DNA of 64,000 nt from Bdellovibrionales bacterium Ga0074137 (lineage in GTDB: Bacteria; Bdellovibrionota; Bdellovibrionia; Bdellovibrionales; JAMPXM01): NCBI GenBank assembly GCA_001464715.1, contig LNDT01000004.1:1-64000 (forward strand). Direction: 5' to 3'. A program made the position numbers and the translations under genes. Positions 27,149 to 36,347 of the stretch are shown piece after piece. Below the pieces are notes generated by a model, which saw nothing but the letters and a program-made list of their open reading frames with translations, did no database searches and was not told the DNA's origin. The number at the start of each line of letters is the position of its first letter. Position 1 is the first letter of the stretch.

Positions 27149-27415
27149 ATGAAATTCAAAGACCTTATCAATGAATACGTCGCAACTGTTGGCCACGGCC
27201 CGAACGGTATCGCTGGCAAAGTGAAATCAATCGTCCATCTTGGCGACTCTGTCTATCAAATCGAATTTTCTGAACTATTGGCAGAATTGAAACCAGTTGG
27301 TTTGAACATAGCGAATGTTTCCGAATCATACCTAGAGCGACTCACGGTTATCGATGCTGGAACTTTCGCTGAAATCGAAGCTGACATGAAGCTCGATGAG
27401 CAGGTGATCCAATGA
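27149..27415 (+). CDS. Small early phage protein, unknown function
   Basis: 88 aa, 1 nt after the previous stop and overlapping the next start (ATGA). Mixed alpha/beta, no motif recognised. No internal TAG. Its place in a tightly packed early operon supports it being a real gene. Confidence 0.65.
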   Translation: MKFKDLINEYVATVGHGPNGIAGKVKSIVHLGDSVYQIEFSELLAELKPVGLNIANVSESYLERLTVIDAGTFAEIEADMKLDEQVIQ

Positions 27416-27672
27416 AGACACACGCACAACTGCAAAACTTACTCACAAAACTCGAAGTAGCGCTCGCGACCGTTACGGGCCTCAAGGTTACAGAGTTAGC
27501 AATCACGAACGAAAACCTACTAGTAGTGACCTTCATTTTTGGCCGCAACATAGAAGAAGTCGTTTTCCTAACCAATGAAGAATGGAACCAACCATTTTTC
27601 GTCGTCATGCAAACCGTTTTAGACAAAGTCGCATCGGCTCCGCTCGTGCCACGTTCGACGATGAGCCACTGA
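27412..27672 (+). CDS. Small early phage protein, unknown function
   Basis: 86 aa, overlapping the previous gene by 4 nt and 1 nt from the phosphoesterase gene. Beta-rich centre (LLVVTFIFGRNIEEVVFLTNEEW). Unknown function; standard code, TGA stop. Confidence 0.65.
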   Translation: MKTHAQLQNLLTKLEVALATVTGLKVTELAITNENLLVVTFIFGRNIEEVVFLTNEEWNQPFFVVMQTVLDKVASAPLVPRSTMSH

Positions 27673-27673
27673 T

Positions 27674-28360
27674 ATGAAAACGAAAGTGCTCTTTATTCCA
27701 GATACTCATTTTCCCTACGTTTCTAAAACCGCACTCAAGAAAGTCTTGAAGCTAATCAAGAAAGGAAAATTCACGCACATAATTCAAGCTGGCGATCTTT
27801 TGGACCTCTATAGCTTCAGCCGCTACGAGAAAGACGCCAACCATACAACGCCGCACGAAGAGCTATCTCGCGGTTTGGACATGGCCGCAAAAATGTGGGC
27901 TGACATTCGTAAAGCCGCGCCGAAGGCAAATCTCTATCAGCTTATTGGCAATCACGAAGACCGTCTGTCCAAAACCATCGCTCGTAAAGCACCTGAACTC
28001 GCTACTGTGTGTAAGTCCATCTCAGACCTCTACGATTTTCCAGGCGTGAAGGTATTGAAGTCTTCCAAGGAACATTTGGAAATCGACGGTGTGATCTACA
28101 CGCATGGCCATTATACAAAGCTAGGTGACCACGCTAAGTATTTCCGCGCTCCAGTCGTTCATGGCCACTCACACAAAATCGGCATCTTTTACGAACGAAT
28201 CTCGAATGGTCTCATTTGGGAAATGGATTGCGGTTTCTTGGCAGACAAAGACGCACTGCCACTCCAGTACACGCAATCGAAACTCAGTAAGTGGACCCTA
28301 GCGGTAGGAATCATCGAAGACGGTCAACCGCGCCTCGTCGTATTGGAGGCTCGTTCGTGA
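27674..28360 (+). CDS. Calcineurin-like metallophosphoesterase
   Basis: 228 aa. Metal ligands of the family are visible in order: FIPDTHFPY (DxH), QAGDLLDLYS (GD), LIGNHEDRLS (GNHE) and YTHGHYT / VHGHSHKIG (HGH and GHSH). Phage enzymes of this type act as nucleases or phosphatases; the substrate is not known. The GTG of the next gene overlaps its TGA. Confidence 0.85.
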   Translation: MKTKVLFIPDTHFPYVSKTALKKVLKLIKKGKFTHIIQAGDLLDLYSFSRYEKDANHTTPHEELSRGLDMAAKMWADIRKAAPKANLYQLIGNHEDRLSKTIARKAPELATVCKSISDLYDFPGVKVLKSSKEHLEIDGVIYTHGHYTKLGDHAKYFRAPVVHGHSHKIGIFYERISNGLIWEMDCGFLADKDALPLQYTQSKLSKWTLAVGIIEDGQPRLVVLEARS

Positions 28361-28785
28361 ACCTACCATTCGAGATTTCATTTCAAGATGTGGCCTACAA
28401 ACTAGAGTCACCCAGACATTGTCCAGCGTCGCCAACTCTTAGAGACGTATGGAACGACCTGTTAGGTACGCTCAAATGTTTGGTGAACGCTTTTTTCATC
28501 AAACCCGCACAGCAAGCGTTTGAAGCTATTCGATTCTATGACAATTTCATCTTGGCCAGCATCGGTCGATTGGATCTGGTTGAGAAGACCGTTTTGAAGC
28601 TATCAAGCGACGATGCCAAAGGGTTCAGACGAGAAGCCAGACGAACTGAACGGACTCTAAAGGCGAGTTACGTTGAAGATTGGTCTGAGTTTTCTGACGA
28701 TACGCCAACCATCGGCGACATGGTTGAATGGCACCGAACATCTGTAGGTATTGCCAAAAATAAATTTCGCCGATCAAAGAAATAG
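28357..28785 (+). CDS. Early phage protein with a two-stop end
   Basis: 142 aa from GTG 28357 behind GGAGG, overlapping the previous stop. Helical, no motif recognised. The end is TAG CTC TGA: under the standard code it stops at TAG, and under amber suppression it gains only two residues before TGA. It is the last gene before the CUA tRNA. Confidence 0.65.
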   Translation: MNLPFEISFQDVAYKLESPRHCPASPTLRDVWNDLLGTLKCLVNAFFIKPAQQAFEAIRFYDNFILASIGRLDLVEKTVLKLSSDDAKGFRREARRTERTLKASYVEDWSEFSDDTPTIGDMVEWHRTSVGIAKNKFRRSKK

Positions 28786-28811
28786 CTCTGACATCCTGTG
28801 GTTCTTACTAC

Positions 28812-28899
28812 GGGGGCGTAGCTTAACGGGAAAGCAGCTGACTCTAAACCAGTACGTCGAAACAGACACATGCGGATTCGACTTCCGCCGCCTCCACCA
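28812..28899 (+). tRNA. Amber suppressor tRNA (anticodon CUA)
   Basis: 88 nt with encoded CCA. Acceptor GGGGGCG/CGCCTCC (one G-T pair), D-arm GCTT/AAGC, anticodon stem GCTGA/CCAGT with loop CTCTAAA: U33, anticodon CUA at 28844-28846, A37. The lowest anticodon pair is A-C and the top is G-U. Long variable arm of 18 nt (28854-28871) with a GTC/GAC stem. T-arm GCGGA/TCCGC with TTCGACT. Discriminator A73 and G1-C72. The long variable arm is type II (Tyr, Leu or Ser class), and the anticodon loop equals that of E. coli supF tRNA-Tyr. It lies between the standard-code early genes and the TAG-rich late genes. Confidence 0.93.
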
Positions 28900-28917
28900 T
28901 TTTTTACTAAAGGCATT

Positions 28918-29613
28918 ATGAAGACATGTAACAAATGTAACATTCAAAAGGACAGTTCCGACTTCAGTCCGCGCAAAGAATCAGCAGACAAGTTGTCTTA
29001 CATTTGTCGTCCTTGTGACTCTGAAAGAGTTAAGTCTGCTCGCGAACTTAAATACGGCGTTAGGGTTCGCGCACCGAAGAAGTCTGATGAAGAACTTCGG
29101 CAAGGTCGTCTTGAGCGTGCGAAGTCCTACCGTGAGAAGAACAAGGAAGCACATCGTTCTTATAATCAAAAACGCTGTGCTCTTTACCGCGAACGCAATC
29201 CAGAAAAAGTAAAGCTAGCGAAGACCGTTGAGAACGAAAAACGAAAAGCATTGCGAGCCTTGCGTCCACCAAAGATTGAGAAGCCGAAGATTCGCTCCTT
29301 AGAAAGCAGCTACAATCGGTTCAAACAGAGAGAATGGTATCTGAGAAACAAAGAGAAGGCGGCGTAGAAAGCCATTTAGCGCCATCGGGCTCGCAAACAA
29401 GCCATACCGATTTGGCTTACTGACGAACATAAGCGGCGGATAAAAGAGTTTTACGATGCAGCGACAGATTGTCAGTGGCTATCTAGTGAACCTTTGCAGG
29501 TTGACCATATCGTTCCGCTCAAAGGGAAAACAGTCTGCGGTCTGCATGTCCCTTGGAACCTTCAGGTTTTACCGCGAACAGAAAACATTAAGAAATCAAA
29601 TAAACTCAACTGA
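28918..29613 (+). CDS. HNH endonuclease (2 in-frame TAG)
   Basis: 231 aa if TAG is sense (TAG at 29365 and 29377). The N-terminus has a zinc-finger-like pair CNKCNIQK and CRPCDSE; a basic helical middle follows; the C-terminal HNH motif is VDHIVPLKGKTVCGLHVPWNLQVL. The HNH catalytic part lies wholly after the two TAGs, so the gene makes an active enzyme only under readthrough. ATG 28918 has AAAGG upstream and is 19 nt after the suppressor tRNA. Ends at TGA. Probably a packaging-associated or homing-type nuclease. Confidence 0.85.
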
Positions 29614-29632
29614 GATTTTTTCAAAGGAACAA

Positions 29633-29803
29633 ATGGACTTACTCCTTATACTCTTAACGGTCGTTTTCGCACTCACGGTAGGACCAGCCGTCATCAGCAT
29701 GTTTCTGATTGGACTCGCGACCTTGTTCGGCGGCCTTCTCTATGTTGGTGCCGTGATGCTGTCGCCATTCATCAGTCTGTTCTCAAGGACAGGTGCCAAG
29801 TGA
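29633..29803 (+). CDS. Small phage membrane protein
   Basis: 56 aa with two hydrophobic stretches (residues 2-28 and 32-50: LLLILLTVVFALTVGPAVI, FGGLLYVGAVMLSPFISLF). AAAGGAAC precedes the ATG. Could be a holin-like or superinfection protein; unknown. Its TGA overlaps the next GTG. Confidence 0.6.
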   Translation: MDLLLILLTVVFALTVGPAVISMFLIGLATLFGGLLYVGAVMLSPFISLFSRTGAK

Positions 29804-29997
29804 GAACCAATCACAAAATGCGCGGGCTCTATGAAGTGTACGAATACGCTATGGAGAGTTGGTTGGATAATTTCGACCCGAAGTGGATGGCGGCGGCAAA
29901 TGAAATTGAAAAACTGCTTCTAGCTGAATTCAAACGCAAAGGTTTCGGTTGGTCTGACGGTCTGGCGGCATATCGCCGAACAGAGGTTGGAATATGA
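29800..29997 (+). CDS. Small phage protein, unknown function
   Basis: 65 aa from a GTG overlapping the previous stop; a second Met at residue 7 is possible. Helical, Trp-rich (MESWLDNFDPKWMAAANEIEKLL). Ends at TGA overlapping the next ATG. No TAG in frame. Confidence 0.55.
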   Translation: MRTNHKMRGLYEVYEYAMESWLDNFDPKWMAAANEIEKLLLAEFKRKGFGWSDGLAAYRRTEVGI

Positions 29998-30206
29998 ACC
30001 GTTAGACGCAAGTTCAACTCGTCGTCTCGCAAGGCGATCAAATTACGCTCCTGGATCTGATCGAAGCTTGCGCTGATCTAATCGAAGCAGTGCCAGCGGA
30101 AACTCAAAAGATCATCGATGCAATCGTGATCCAACAAATCGAATCAACCGAAGAAGGCACAGTCTTCACGCTGACAATCAACCGCAAGCAGGAGTACGAG
30201 CAATGA
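29994..30206 (+). CDS. Small phage protein with TAG at codon 4
   Basis: 70 aa only if the TAG at 30003 is read as an amino acid. ATG has GAGG upstream and overlaps the previous TGA, and its own TGA overlaps the next ATG, so the spacing supports a real gene. Sequence after the TAG: TQVQLVVSQGDQITLLDLI, then helical acidic. Function unknown. Conventional annotation would miss it. Confidence 0.65.
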
Positions 30207-30715
30207 ACCTGAACAAAACGCCGTGGATCACTTTTCAGAACGAGAAGGTGCCGCTCTACAACTTCAATCTCTCCAGGTATCCAGTAGCCGTTCGTTCTTT
30301 GGCCCAAGCTGACTGTGAAAACGGGCAGATGCTTGCAGAGCAGTACCAGGCAGCAAAAGACCCAAAGCAGCAACAGAAGCTCTTTGAAGCCATCCAGTTC
30401 ATCCACGATTTCCTAGGCTAGAGCTACTTTGGCCAACGTAACGCTGCAAAACGCGTCGGGCTTTCAGACAAAGAAACCCGCGAATACGACAGGGACCGTA
30501 AGAGTCTGAACTTGGACGCCAACGCATTCGCCACAAGCATTGATCGAAACGAACCCGAAGATTCAGAAGACGAAACCGAAGGACCTAAGACGGTCAACGC
30601 ATCAGCAGCAATAGCAGACGCCATGACTTCATTCACGGCAGGTCAAAAGCGAGCACGACAATTAGGTGCAGCTAAGGCCAGACAGAAAAAAGCCCTCAAA
30701 CCCAAATCAAACTGA
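30203..30715 (+). CDS. Phage protein with one in-frame TAG
   Basis: 170 aa; TAG at 30419 joins FIHDFLG to SYFGQRNAAKR. AGGAG lies before the ATG. The C-terminal half is charged, with acidic residues about 112-125 (EPEDSEDETEGP) and a basic end (KARQKKALKPKSN). Unknown function; the position just before terminase suggests a packaging or regulatory role. Stop TGA is the first triplet of the repeated late motif at 30713. Confidence 0.65.
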
Positions 30716-30735
30716 TTGATTCCACTCTTTATAGG
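30713..30735 (+). promoter_or_regulatory. Late regulatory repeat, copy 1
   Basis: TGATTGATTCCACTCTTT followed by ATAGG; near-identical copies at 36148 and 44638. It ends 12 nt before the next ATG. Spacing and conservation suggest a phage-specific promoter or RNA-processing site. Confidence 0.55.
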
Positions 30736-30747
30736 TAAGGAAATTTT

Positions 30748-30945
30748 ATGACAGACGAACAGACCAGCAAACAGAAAGCCGCAAAGTACATCGCAATCGC
30801 ACACGACCTTATTGGATCTGGAACATTTCCAGGTGCAGCAGCGAAAGACATTTATGAAACCCAAGCGTTTCTAAGAATCCTGCACGCGGATATGGTCAAA
30901 GACTTAGAGAAGGAACCAGATGTAGAAGCAAACAAAGAAGACTGA
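30748..30945 (+). CDS. Small phage protein, unknown function
   Basis: 65 aa, helical and charged, preceded by AAGGAAA and by the first late repeat. No TAG in frame; TGA stop overlaps the start region of the next gene. Unknown function. Confidence 0.55.
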   Translation: MTDEQTSKQKAAKYIAIAHDLIGSGTFPGAAAKDIYETQAFLRILHADMVKDLEKEPDVEANKED

Positions 30946-31132
30946 AGAACCACAAGAAGAGCAGCCATCGTATAAATGGCTATCAATCGCGAAAACCGCA
31001 GCAGGTTACGTCGTATTGGAAGCTGTCTCTGAAGGCGATAAGCTCGTATCGGTAAAGGTTTCCGAACCAGATATGAGAGTCGGCTAGTTAGCAAAGTTCA
31101 AGATAGCCGCTGCAAAAGAGTTCATGGAATGA
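30920..31132 (+). CDS. Small phage protein with TAG at codon 2
   Basis: 70 aa only under recoding: ATG TAG AAG at the start, and a second TAG at 31085. AAGGA lies 6 nt before the ATG and the TGA overlaps the next ATG. Middle region YKWLSIAKTAAGYVVLEAV and VSVKVSEPDMRVG is beta-rich. Without suppression no product would be made at all, which makes this gene a strict reporter of the code switch. Confidence 0.6.
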
Positions 31133-31467
31133 AGCATATCAAGCGCGCAGCCATATTCTTACGTCTGGTCGATTCCCACGATGGTTTGATTAGTCTGACC
31201 AACGTGGCCCTGATTGTTGTTTTGACGAAGCTAGCCATTGCGCCAGCTGTCGGTCTCACTGAAATCGGCGGCTTGTTCGTGGCTCTGCTATCGCACCAAG
31301 GTAAGAAGATCATCAACGGTCAGTCGCAAGACTCTGTTGACGACAAAATCGGTGAACTATTGAAGCCCGTAACAGACGCAGCGACAGCCGCTCAAACGAA
31401 AATCGAAGAGATGCAATCAACTGTGTCTTCATTGGCGTTAAAAGTCGGCCTTTCAGTAAAGAAATAA
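31129..31467 (+). CDS. Phage membrane protein, unknown function
   Basis: 112 aa. One hydrophobic segment at about residues 21-55 (LISLTNVALIVVLTKLAIAPAVGLTEIGGLFVALL), then a helical tail. The VDSHDGLISLTNVAL pattern is typical of small phage proteins near terminase, but the role is unknown; holin-like function is possible. No TAG in frame; ends at TAA. Confidence 0.6.
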   Translation: MKHIKRAAIFLRLVDSHDGLISLTNVALIVVLTKLAIAPAVGLTEIGGLFVALLSHQGKKIINGQSQDSVDDKIGELLKPVTDAATAAQTKIEEMQSTVSSLALKVGLSVKK

Positions 31468-31493
31468 CGCACAGATAACGAGAACAAAACGCA

Positions 31494-31823
31494 ATGGCCA
31501 AGTTTAAGAAGGGCGAACCAAGACCTGCTAAAGCTGGCAGAAAAAAGGGAAGCCTCAACAAGACAACACGCGCTCTAAAAGCAGTAGAGACATTCAACGA
31601 ACTGGGTATCTATCCAGTTCAAATGATTTTGAAGCTGCTTCCGCAATTGTCGCCTGACGCTCAAGTAAGGACCTTGCTAGAGTTACAAGAGTACGTTGAA
31701 GCAAAGCCACGAGCCGTTGAAGTGAAAGTGTCCGCTGAACAACCAAGGCATCAAGACCCTATGCTTGAAGCCCACGACGTAACTCCACAACAGCTGTTAG
31801 AAGCTGCACAAGAAGAAGACTGA
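31494..31823 (+). CDS. Terminase small subunit-like protein
   Basis: 109 aa. N-terminus FKKGEPRPAKAGRKKGSLNKTTRAL is the basic motif common at the start of small terminase-like (DUF5681-type) proteins; a helical body follows. It directly precedes the large terminase (TGATG overlap). Predicted to recognise phage DNA for packaging. No TAG in frame. Confidence 0.7.
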   Translation: MAKFKKGEPRPAKAGRKKGSLNKTTRALKAVETFNELGIYPVQMILKLLPQLSPDAQVRTLLELQEYVEAKPRAVEVKVSAEQPRHQDPMLEAHDVTPQQLLEAAQEED

Positions 31824-33205
31824 TGAACGCAGCCCGAAACATTTCAAGATCAGACTAGCGCCGAATGCTTTGGCGTATGGGTGACCTACGTTTCAAGCTG
31901 CACTCAGCCCAGATCAAGATTTCGGATCTGTTTGAATCCACCCACGATAAGAAACTTGCCGTCTGGTACATGGCTCGCCGTTGGGGAAAGTCCTACCTGT
32001 CAGCCGTGAAGTGTCTAGAGAAGGCCATCAAACAACCGTCATCAAGATCAGTCTTCTAGACTGCGTTCCAAACCGACGCCGTCGAAATCATCCTACCTAT
32101 CTTCAAAACTATCTTGGAAGACTGCCCAGAAGACATCAGACCGAAATGGTTAGAATCCAAAAAGAAATGGGTCTTCCAGAACGGTTCCGAAATTGTCGTC
32201 GTTGGCCTGGATCTGCACGCAGATAAGCTCCGTGGCCGATACGCAGACCTAGTCATCATCGACGAGGCTGGATTCGTAAAGGTGAACCTCAAGTCACTCT
32301 ACTCGTCGGTTTTGGTTCCGCTTACGCTCAAACGTAAAGGTGCCAGAATTGTCATGCTATCAACACCGCCTAAGAACGCGGGTCATTCATTTATGGCATT
32401 CGTGACCAAGGCAAAGGCTGAAGGGTCATTCGCCAAGTTCACCGTGTACGACAATCCGCTCCTGACGTTGGAAGAAATCGAAGAATACCGTAAGGAGTTC
32501 CTGGACGAGGTCGATTGGCAACGTGAATAGCTCTGCGAAGACGTTCGAGACGTAACTACGTCGGTCATTCCCGAATGGAAGTCTGAATTTGTCCAAACTA
32601 CCGAACTGCCAAAGCATCCAGTCCATTGGTACGCGGGTCTCGACATTGGAACGGTCGATAAGACGTTCTATTTCACGGCCTTCTACGACTTCCAAACCAG
32701 CACGCTCCACGTTACGAACGAATCAAGTTGTTCTGGTAAGGACATGACCACCGATACAATCAAGGACATGGTCCAAACGACTAGCGGTAAGACTACATTC
32801 TATCGTCGCATCGCTGATAACTCGCATCCTTTGCTTCTTTCCGATTTGGCCTAGAAGCATCAGATATACTTTCAAGCCGTCTCGAAGAAATCACTGAGCG
32901 AGATGGTCAACCGACTCAGAGTTTTCGTGAAGTAGGGAAGACTCAAAATCGACCCAGCTTGCAAAGAACTGATCTTGAATCTTGAGACCGCCCAATGGAA
33001 CTCCAAGCGAGACGCATTTGAACGAACAGAATAGATTGGTCACGCTGACGGTCTGGCCGCTCTGATCTATTGCGTCCTGATGCTGGATGAACACACGAAT
33101 CCGATACCTTCAAACTTTGGCTATCAGACAAGTTCGACGTTTATTCCCAAGAAACCAGATACGGCTTAGGCCCAAACTCTTAAAACACTTTTTAATCGCC
33201 GATAA
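31823..33205 (+). CDS. terL: Terminase large subunit (7 in-frame TAG)
   Basis: 460 aa with TAG read as sense at 31856, 32057, 32528, 32852, 32933, 33032 and 33167; stop TAA. ATPase: Walker A-like MARRWGKSY (about residue 50), Walker B LVIIDEAGF (about 143), coupling motif MLSTPP. Nuclease domain begins AGLDIGTVDK (about 272) and ends near GHADGLAALIYC. Under the standard code the longest piece has no more than about 150 residues and separates ATPase and nuclease, so only recoding yields a motor. WQRE-TAG-LCED and VF-TAG-TAFQ align with places where related terminases often have an aromatic or hydrophobic residue; RVFVK-TAG-GRLKIDP fits Gln. Confidence 0.92.
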
Positions 33206-33219
33206 GGCTAGGACACCCA

Positions 33220-35172
33220 ATGTCATCAAACCAATACTTCGCAGCAGTTCCAACGGACGAAATCGCACAAGAGATTCTCAAACGGGTCGAAGACTATCGA
33301 ACCTATGTGAAAGACTCTGGCATTCTCAGACAGCTTCGCGCTAGCTACCGCACCTATTACACGAAATCGTCAGCCATTGAAGACGTTGGCCAAGTGGGTG
33401 AGTTTGCTTCGCTCAGTTCGAATGAGTACGCCAATCTCGTCAGAAACGTGAAGTCTATGGTCGCATCATCGAAACCAGCTTGGGACGCGAAAGCTGCTAA
33501 CTCTGATTCGAAGTCGCTACAATCGGCACAACTTTCAAACGCCATCTTAGAATATGTAATGACCGATAAGCGTTGTGAAACCAATCTGCTCTAGGCTTTG
33601 GAAATGGGTCTGACTCTCAGAGAAGGTTGGATCTTGACCGAATGGGACTCATCTTCAGGTGAAGACGTTGCTGTAGAAGGCGACCAATTCGTGAAGCAAG
33701 GGGACATCAAGCTTTCAAACCACAATCTGCTCAACGTCGCACGGGACTTCACCGCGAAATCGATGGCGGCTTGCAAGTGGTTCGTAGTTACAGAACAGGA
33801 AAACAAGTTCGAGCTATAGGCACGTTTCCAATCAGCAGCAGACAAGATCATCGCAAGTTCAAGAGAATCGATGGCCGACTACACGCTGGAACAAGACGCA
33901 CGCAAAGATAACTTCGAATCAGACCAAATTGAGGTTCACACGTTCTTTCACGATAGAACTGCTGCAATGCCACAAGGTCGAATGACGATTGTCGTAGCTA
34001 ATGAGGTCGTCTTTGATGGCGAACTTCCTTACTAGAAGTTACCGCTTATCTGCTTGGCTCCAGAACACAAGTCAGACACAGCCTTCGGTTGGACCCTGTT
34101 CTTTGACCTACTTGGCCTTCAAGATGCGTCGAATTTGATGCTTTCCACTGTGGTTTCAAACAACCGCGCATTCGGTATTCAATCACTTCTTTCAAAACGT
34201 GGGTCAGGTCTCACGGTCCAAGAAATTTCGGAAGGTCTGAACTATCTTGAGTATGACGGTGACGTTCCGCCTCAACCGCTCCAGCTAACAGCTTCGAGTC
34301 CTGAAACCTACAATCTCATCCAGCAACTGAATGCTGCAATGGAACGTCTTAGCGGCGTAAGCCAAATCGCTCGTGGTTCAGCACCAGTCGGTCAGCTGTC
34401 GGGTTCTTAGATGGCTTTGCTACAGTCGCAAAGTATCCAGTTCGCAAGTTCTACAAATCAAGCCTACACACAATGCCTGGAAGACGTTGGAACGATGATT
34501 GTCAGCCACTACCAACGCTTTGCTTCAGCCCCTAGGGTGATTCAATTGGCTGGTAAGGCTGGTCGAAATCTCGTGAAGGAATTCTCGAACCAGGATCTTC
34601 AAGGTATCAACCGCGTCACCGTATCGTCAGGTAATCCATTGTCGAAAACGCTCTAGGGTCGTCTCGAAGTAGCCAAAGACTTATTGTCGAATGGTTTGGT
34701 TAAGAACGCTCAAGAGTATTTGCAAGTTTTGACCACTGGAAACATCCAACCGATTCTCGAATAGGATGTTGCCGCACTGAACCTGATACGCTCTGAAAAC
34801 GAAGAACTCACGGAAGGGCGTCAAGTATCTGCACTGGTTTCAGACCAGCACGCTTTACACTGCCAAGAGCATCTCACTTGTCTCTCGTCGCCAGAAGCTA
34901 GGTAGAATCCAGAAATCGTCCAGAATGTTTTGGCCCACGTCCAAGAGCATTTGAATCTATGGCGAACGGCTGACCCTATGATTCTGCAACTGACTGGAAC
35001 TCCACCTGCTCCACCAATAGCACCTGAACCTCAAGCTCCAGGACAAGCACCAGTGGCCGTCAACGATACGACTCCACCCAATGTTCAACAGGCTGAAGAA
35101 GTGAACCAGCCAAATCTTCCCCAGAATCCGATGACAGGTTAGAAATTCGACCCGTCAACGGGCGGACTATAA
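33220..35172 (+). CDS. Portal protein (8 in-frame TAG)
   Basis: 650 aa; TAG at 33592, 33817, 34033, 34408, 34654, 34762, 34903 and 35140; stop TAA. Typical podovirus head-to-tail connector text: TLREGWILTEWD, FGWTLFFDLLGLQDASNLML, MALLQSQSIQF, NPLSKTL-TAG-GRLEVAKDLL, LIRSENEEL, a C-terminal Pro/Ala/Gln-rich tail. Twelve subunits would form the DNA entry ring. Every break between recognisable blocks is a TAG and no frame shift is needed. Confidence 0.88.
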
Positions 35173-35242
35173 TTCAAAACAAAGCCTCTACCTTTTGGCG
35201 AGGCACTTAAACGGCTAACCTAACGGGGCCAAGGAAAGACAA

Positions 35243-36142
35243 ATGGAAAACAATAGCGGTAGCGATACCAGCACAGCGCCAGTGACAGAAGCGGAACCAA
35301 CGGAATCAACCGATACCGAACCAGCTTAGGTCGTAGCAGCGCCAGTTTCGACAAAGAAGAAAATGAAGATCAAGGTCGATGATAAGGAAGAAGACTTTGA
35401 GTACGACCCGAACGACGAAGCAGAGATGCGTAGACACTTTCAAATGTCGAAAGTCGCGCAGAAGCGCATGTCCGAATCGACCCAGATCAAGAAGCAAGCA
35501 AACGACTTCTTCCAAAAGCTCAAGTCTGACCCAGCTTCAGTTTTGGCCGATCCACGGTTAGGGGTCGATTTCCGCAAAGTCGCTGAAGAATACCTATAGG
35601 CCCAACTCGAAGAGCAGATGCTGACGCCAGAAGAGAAGCGATTGCGCCAAGCAGAATAGATCATTCGCCAACGTGAAGAAGAATCTAAACGGCAACAAGA
35701 AGAGCAGGAAAGTGCGCAAGCCCAGCAACTACAGGCTCACTATGCCCAGCATTTCGAGAAAGTAATCATCGACGCACTCTCGACAGGTGGAGTTCCAAAG
35801 ACGAAGGGTACGGTCAAACGTATGGCAGAACTGCTCAAGAAGAATCTCGATGGCGGCTACGACCTAGATCCAAAGCACCTAGCCAAGATGGTCAAAGAAG
35901 ACTACGAACGAGACATTCGAGAGATGTTTGAATCCGCCGATGACGACCAGCTTTTGGCTCTCATGGGTGACAACGTCTCGAACAAGATTCGCAAAGCCGA
36001 TTTGAAACGTCTCAAGGGCAGTCAGCCACAAGGTTTCCAGCAAACCCGTGGCAAGGGTCAAACCGTAAGGGCAGATAAGCCAAGCGAGAAGATGTCCACT
36101 GAAGAGTGGCGCGAAATGATAGCTAAGAAACTCGAAGAGTGA
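35243..36142 (+). CDS. Scaffolding protein (3 in-frame TAG)
   Basis: 299 aa; TAG at 35327, 35597 and 35657; stop TGA. Acidic Thr/Glu-rich N-terminus, KIKVDDKEEDFEYDPNDE, then long helical, Gln/Glu-rich coiled coil (EEYL-TAG-AQLEEQ, RQAE-TAG-IIRQREEE) and a basic C-terminus, as usual for head scaffolds located between portal and capsid. Two TAGs sit within Gln-rich coiled coil, where Gln is the natural reading. Confidence 0.82.
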
Positions 36143-36147
36143 TTCTC

Positions 36148-36170
36148 TGATCGATTCCACTCTTATTAAG
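36148..36170 (+). promoter_or_regulatory. Late regulatory repeat, copy 2
   Basis: TGATCGATTCCACTCTTATT then AAG; matches copies at 30713 and 44638. It lies in the 205-nt gap before the major capsid gene, the most highly expressed phage gene. Confidence 0.55.
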
Positions 36171-36185
36171 GGGACACTTGTCCCC
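36170..36185 (+). other. Hairpin before the capsid gene
   Basis: GGGGAC and GTCCCC pair around ACTT, directly after the late repeat. No T-tract. Could stabilise the capsid mRNA 5' end or be a processing site. Confidence 0.45.
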
Positions 36186-36347
36186 GAATTAACCACGTCC
36201 GAGAATCCGATTGATTGGATTTCGAGCGGTCTGAACAGAAACGATTCAATAACTACCCGTCAGGGCGTCATTGATACCCGAATGCGAAGACCACACGAGA
36301 ATCATCAGCCCGATACTTCGACGAATGACTCTATTTAAGGAAATCAA

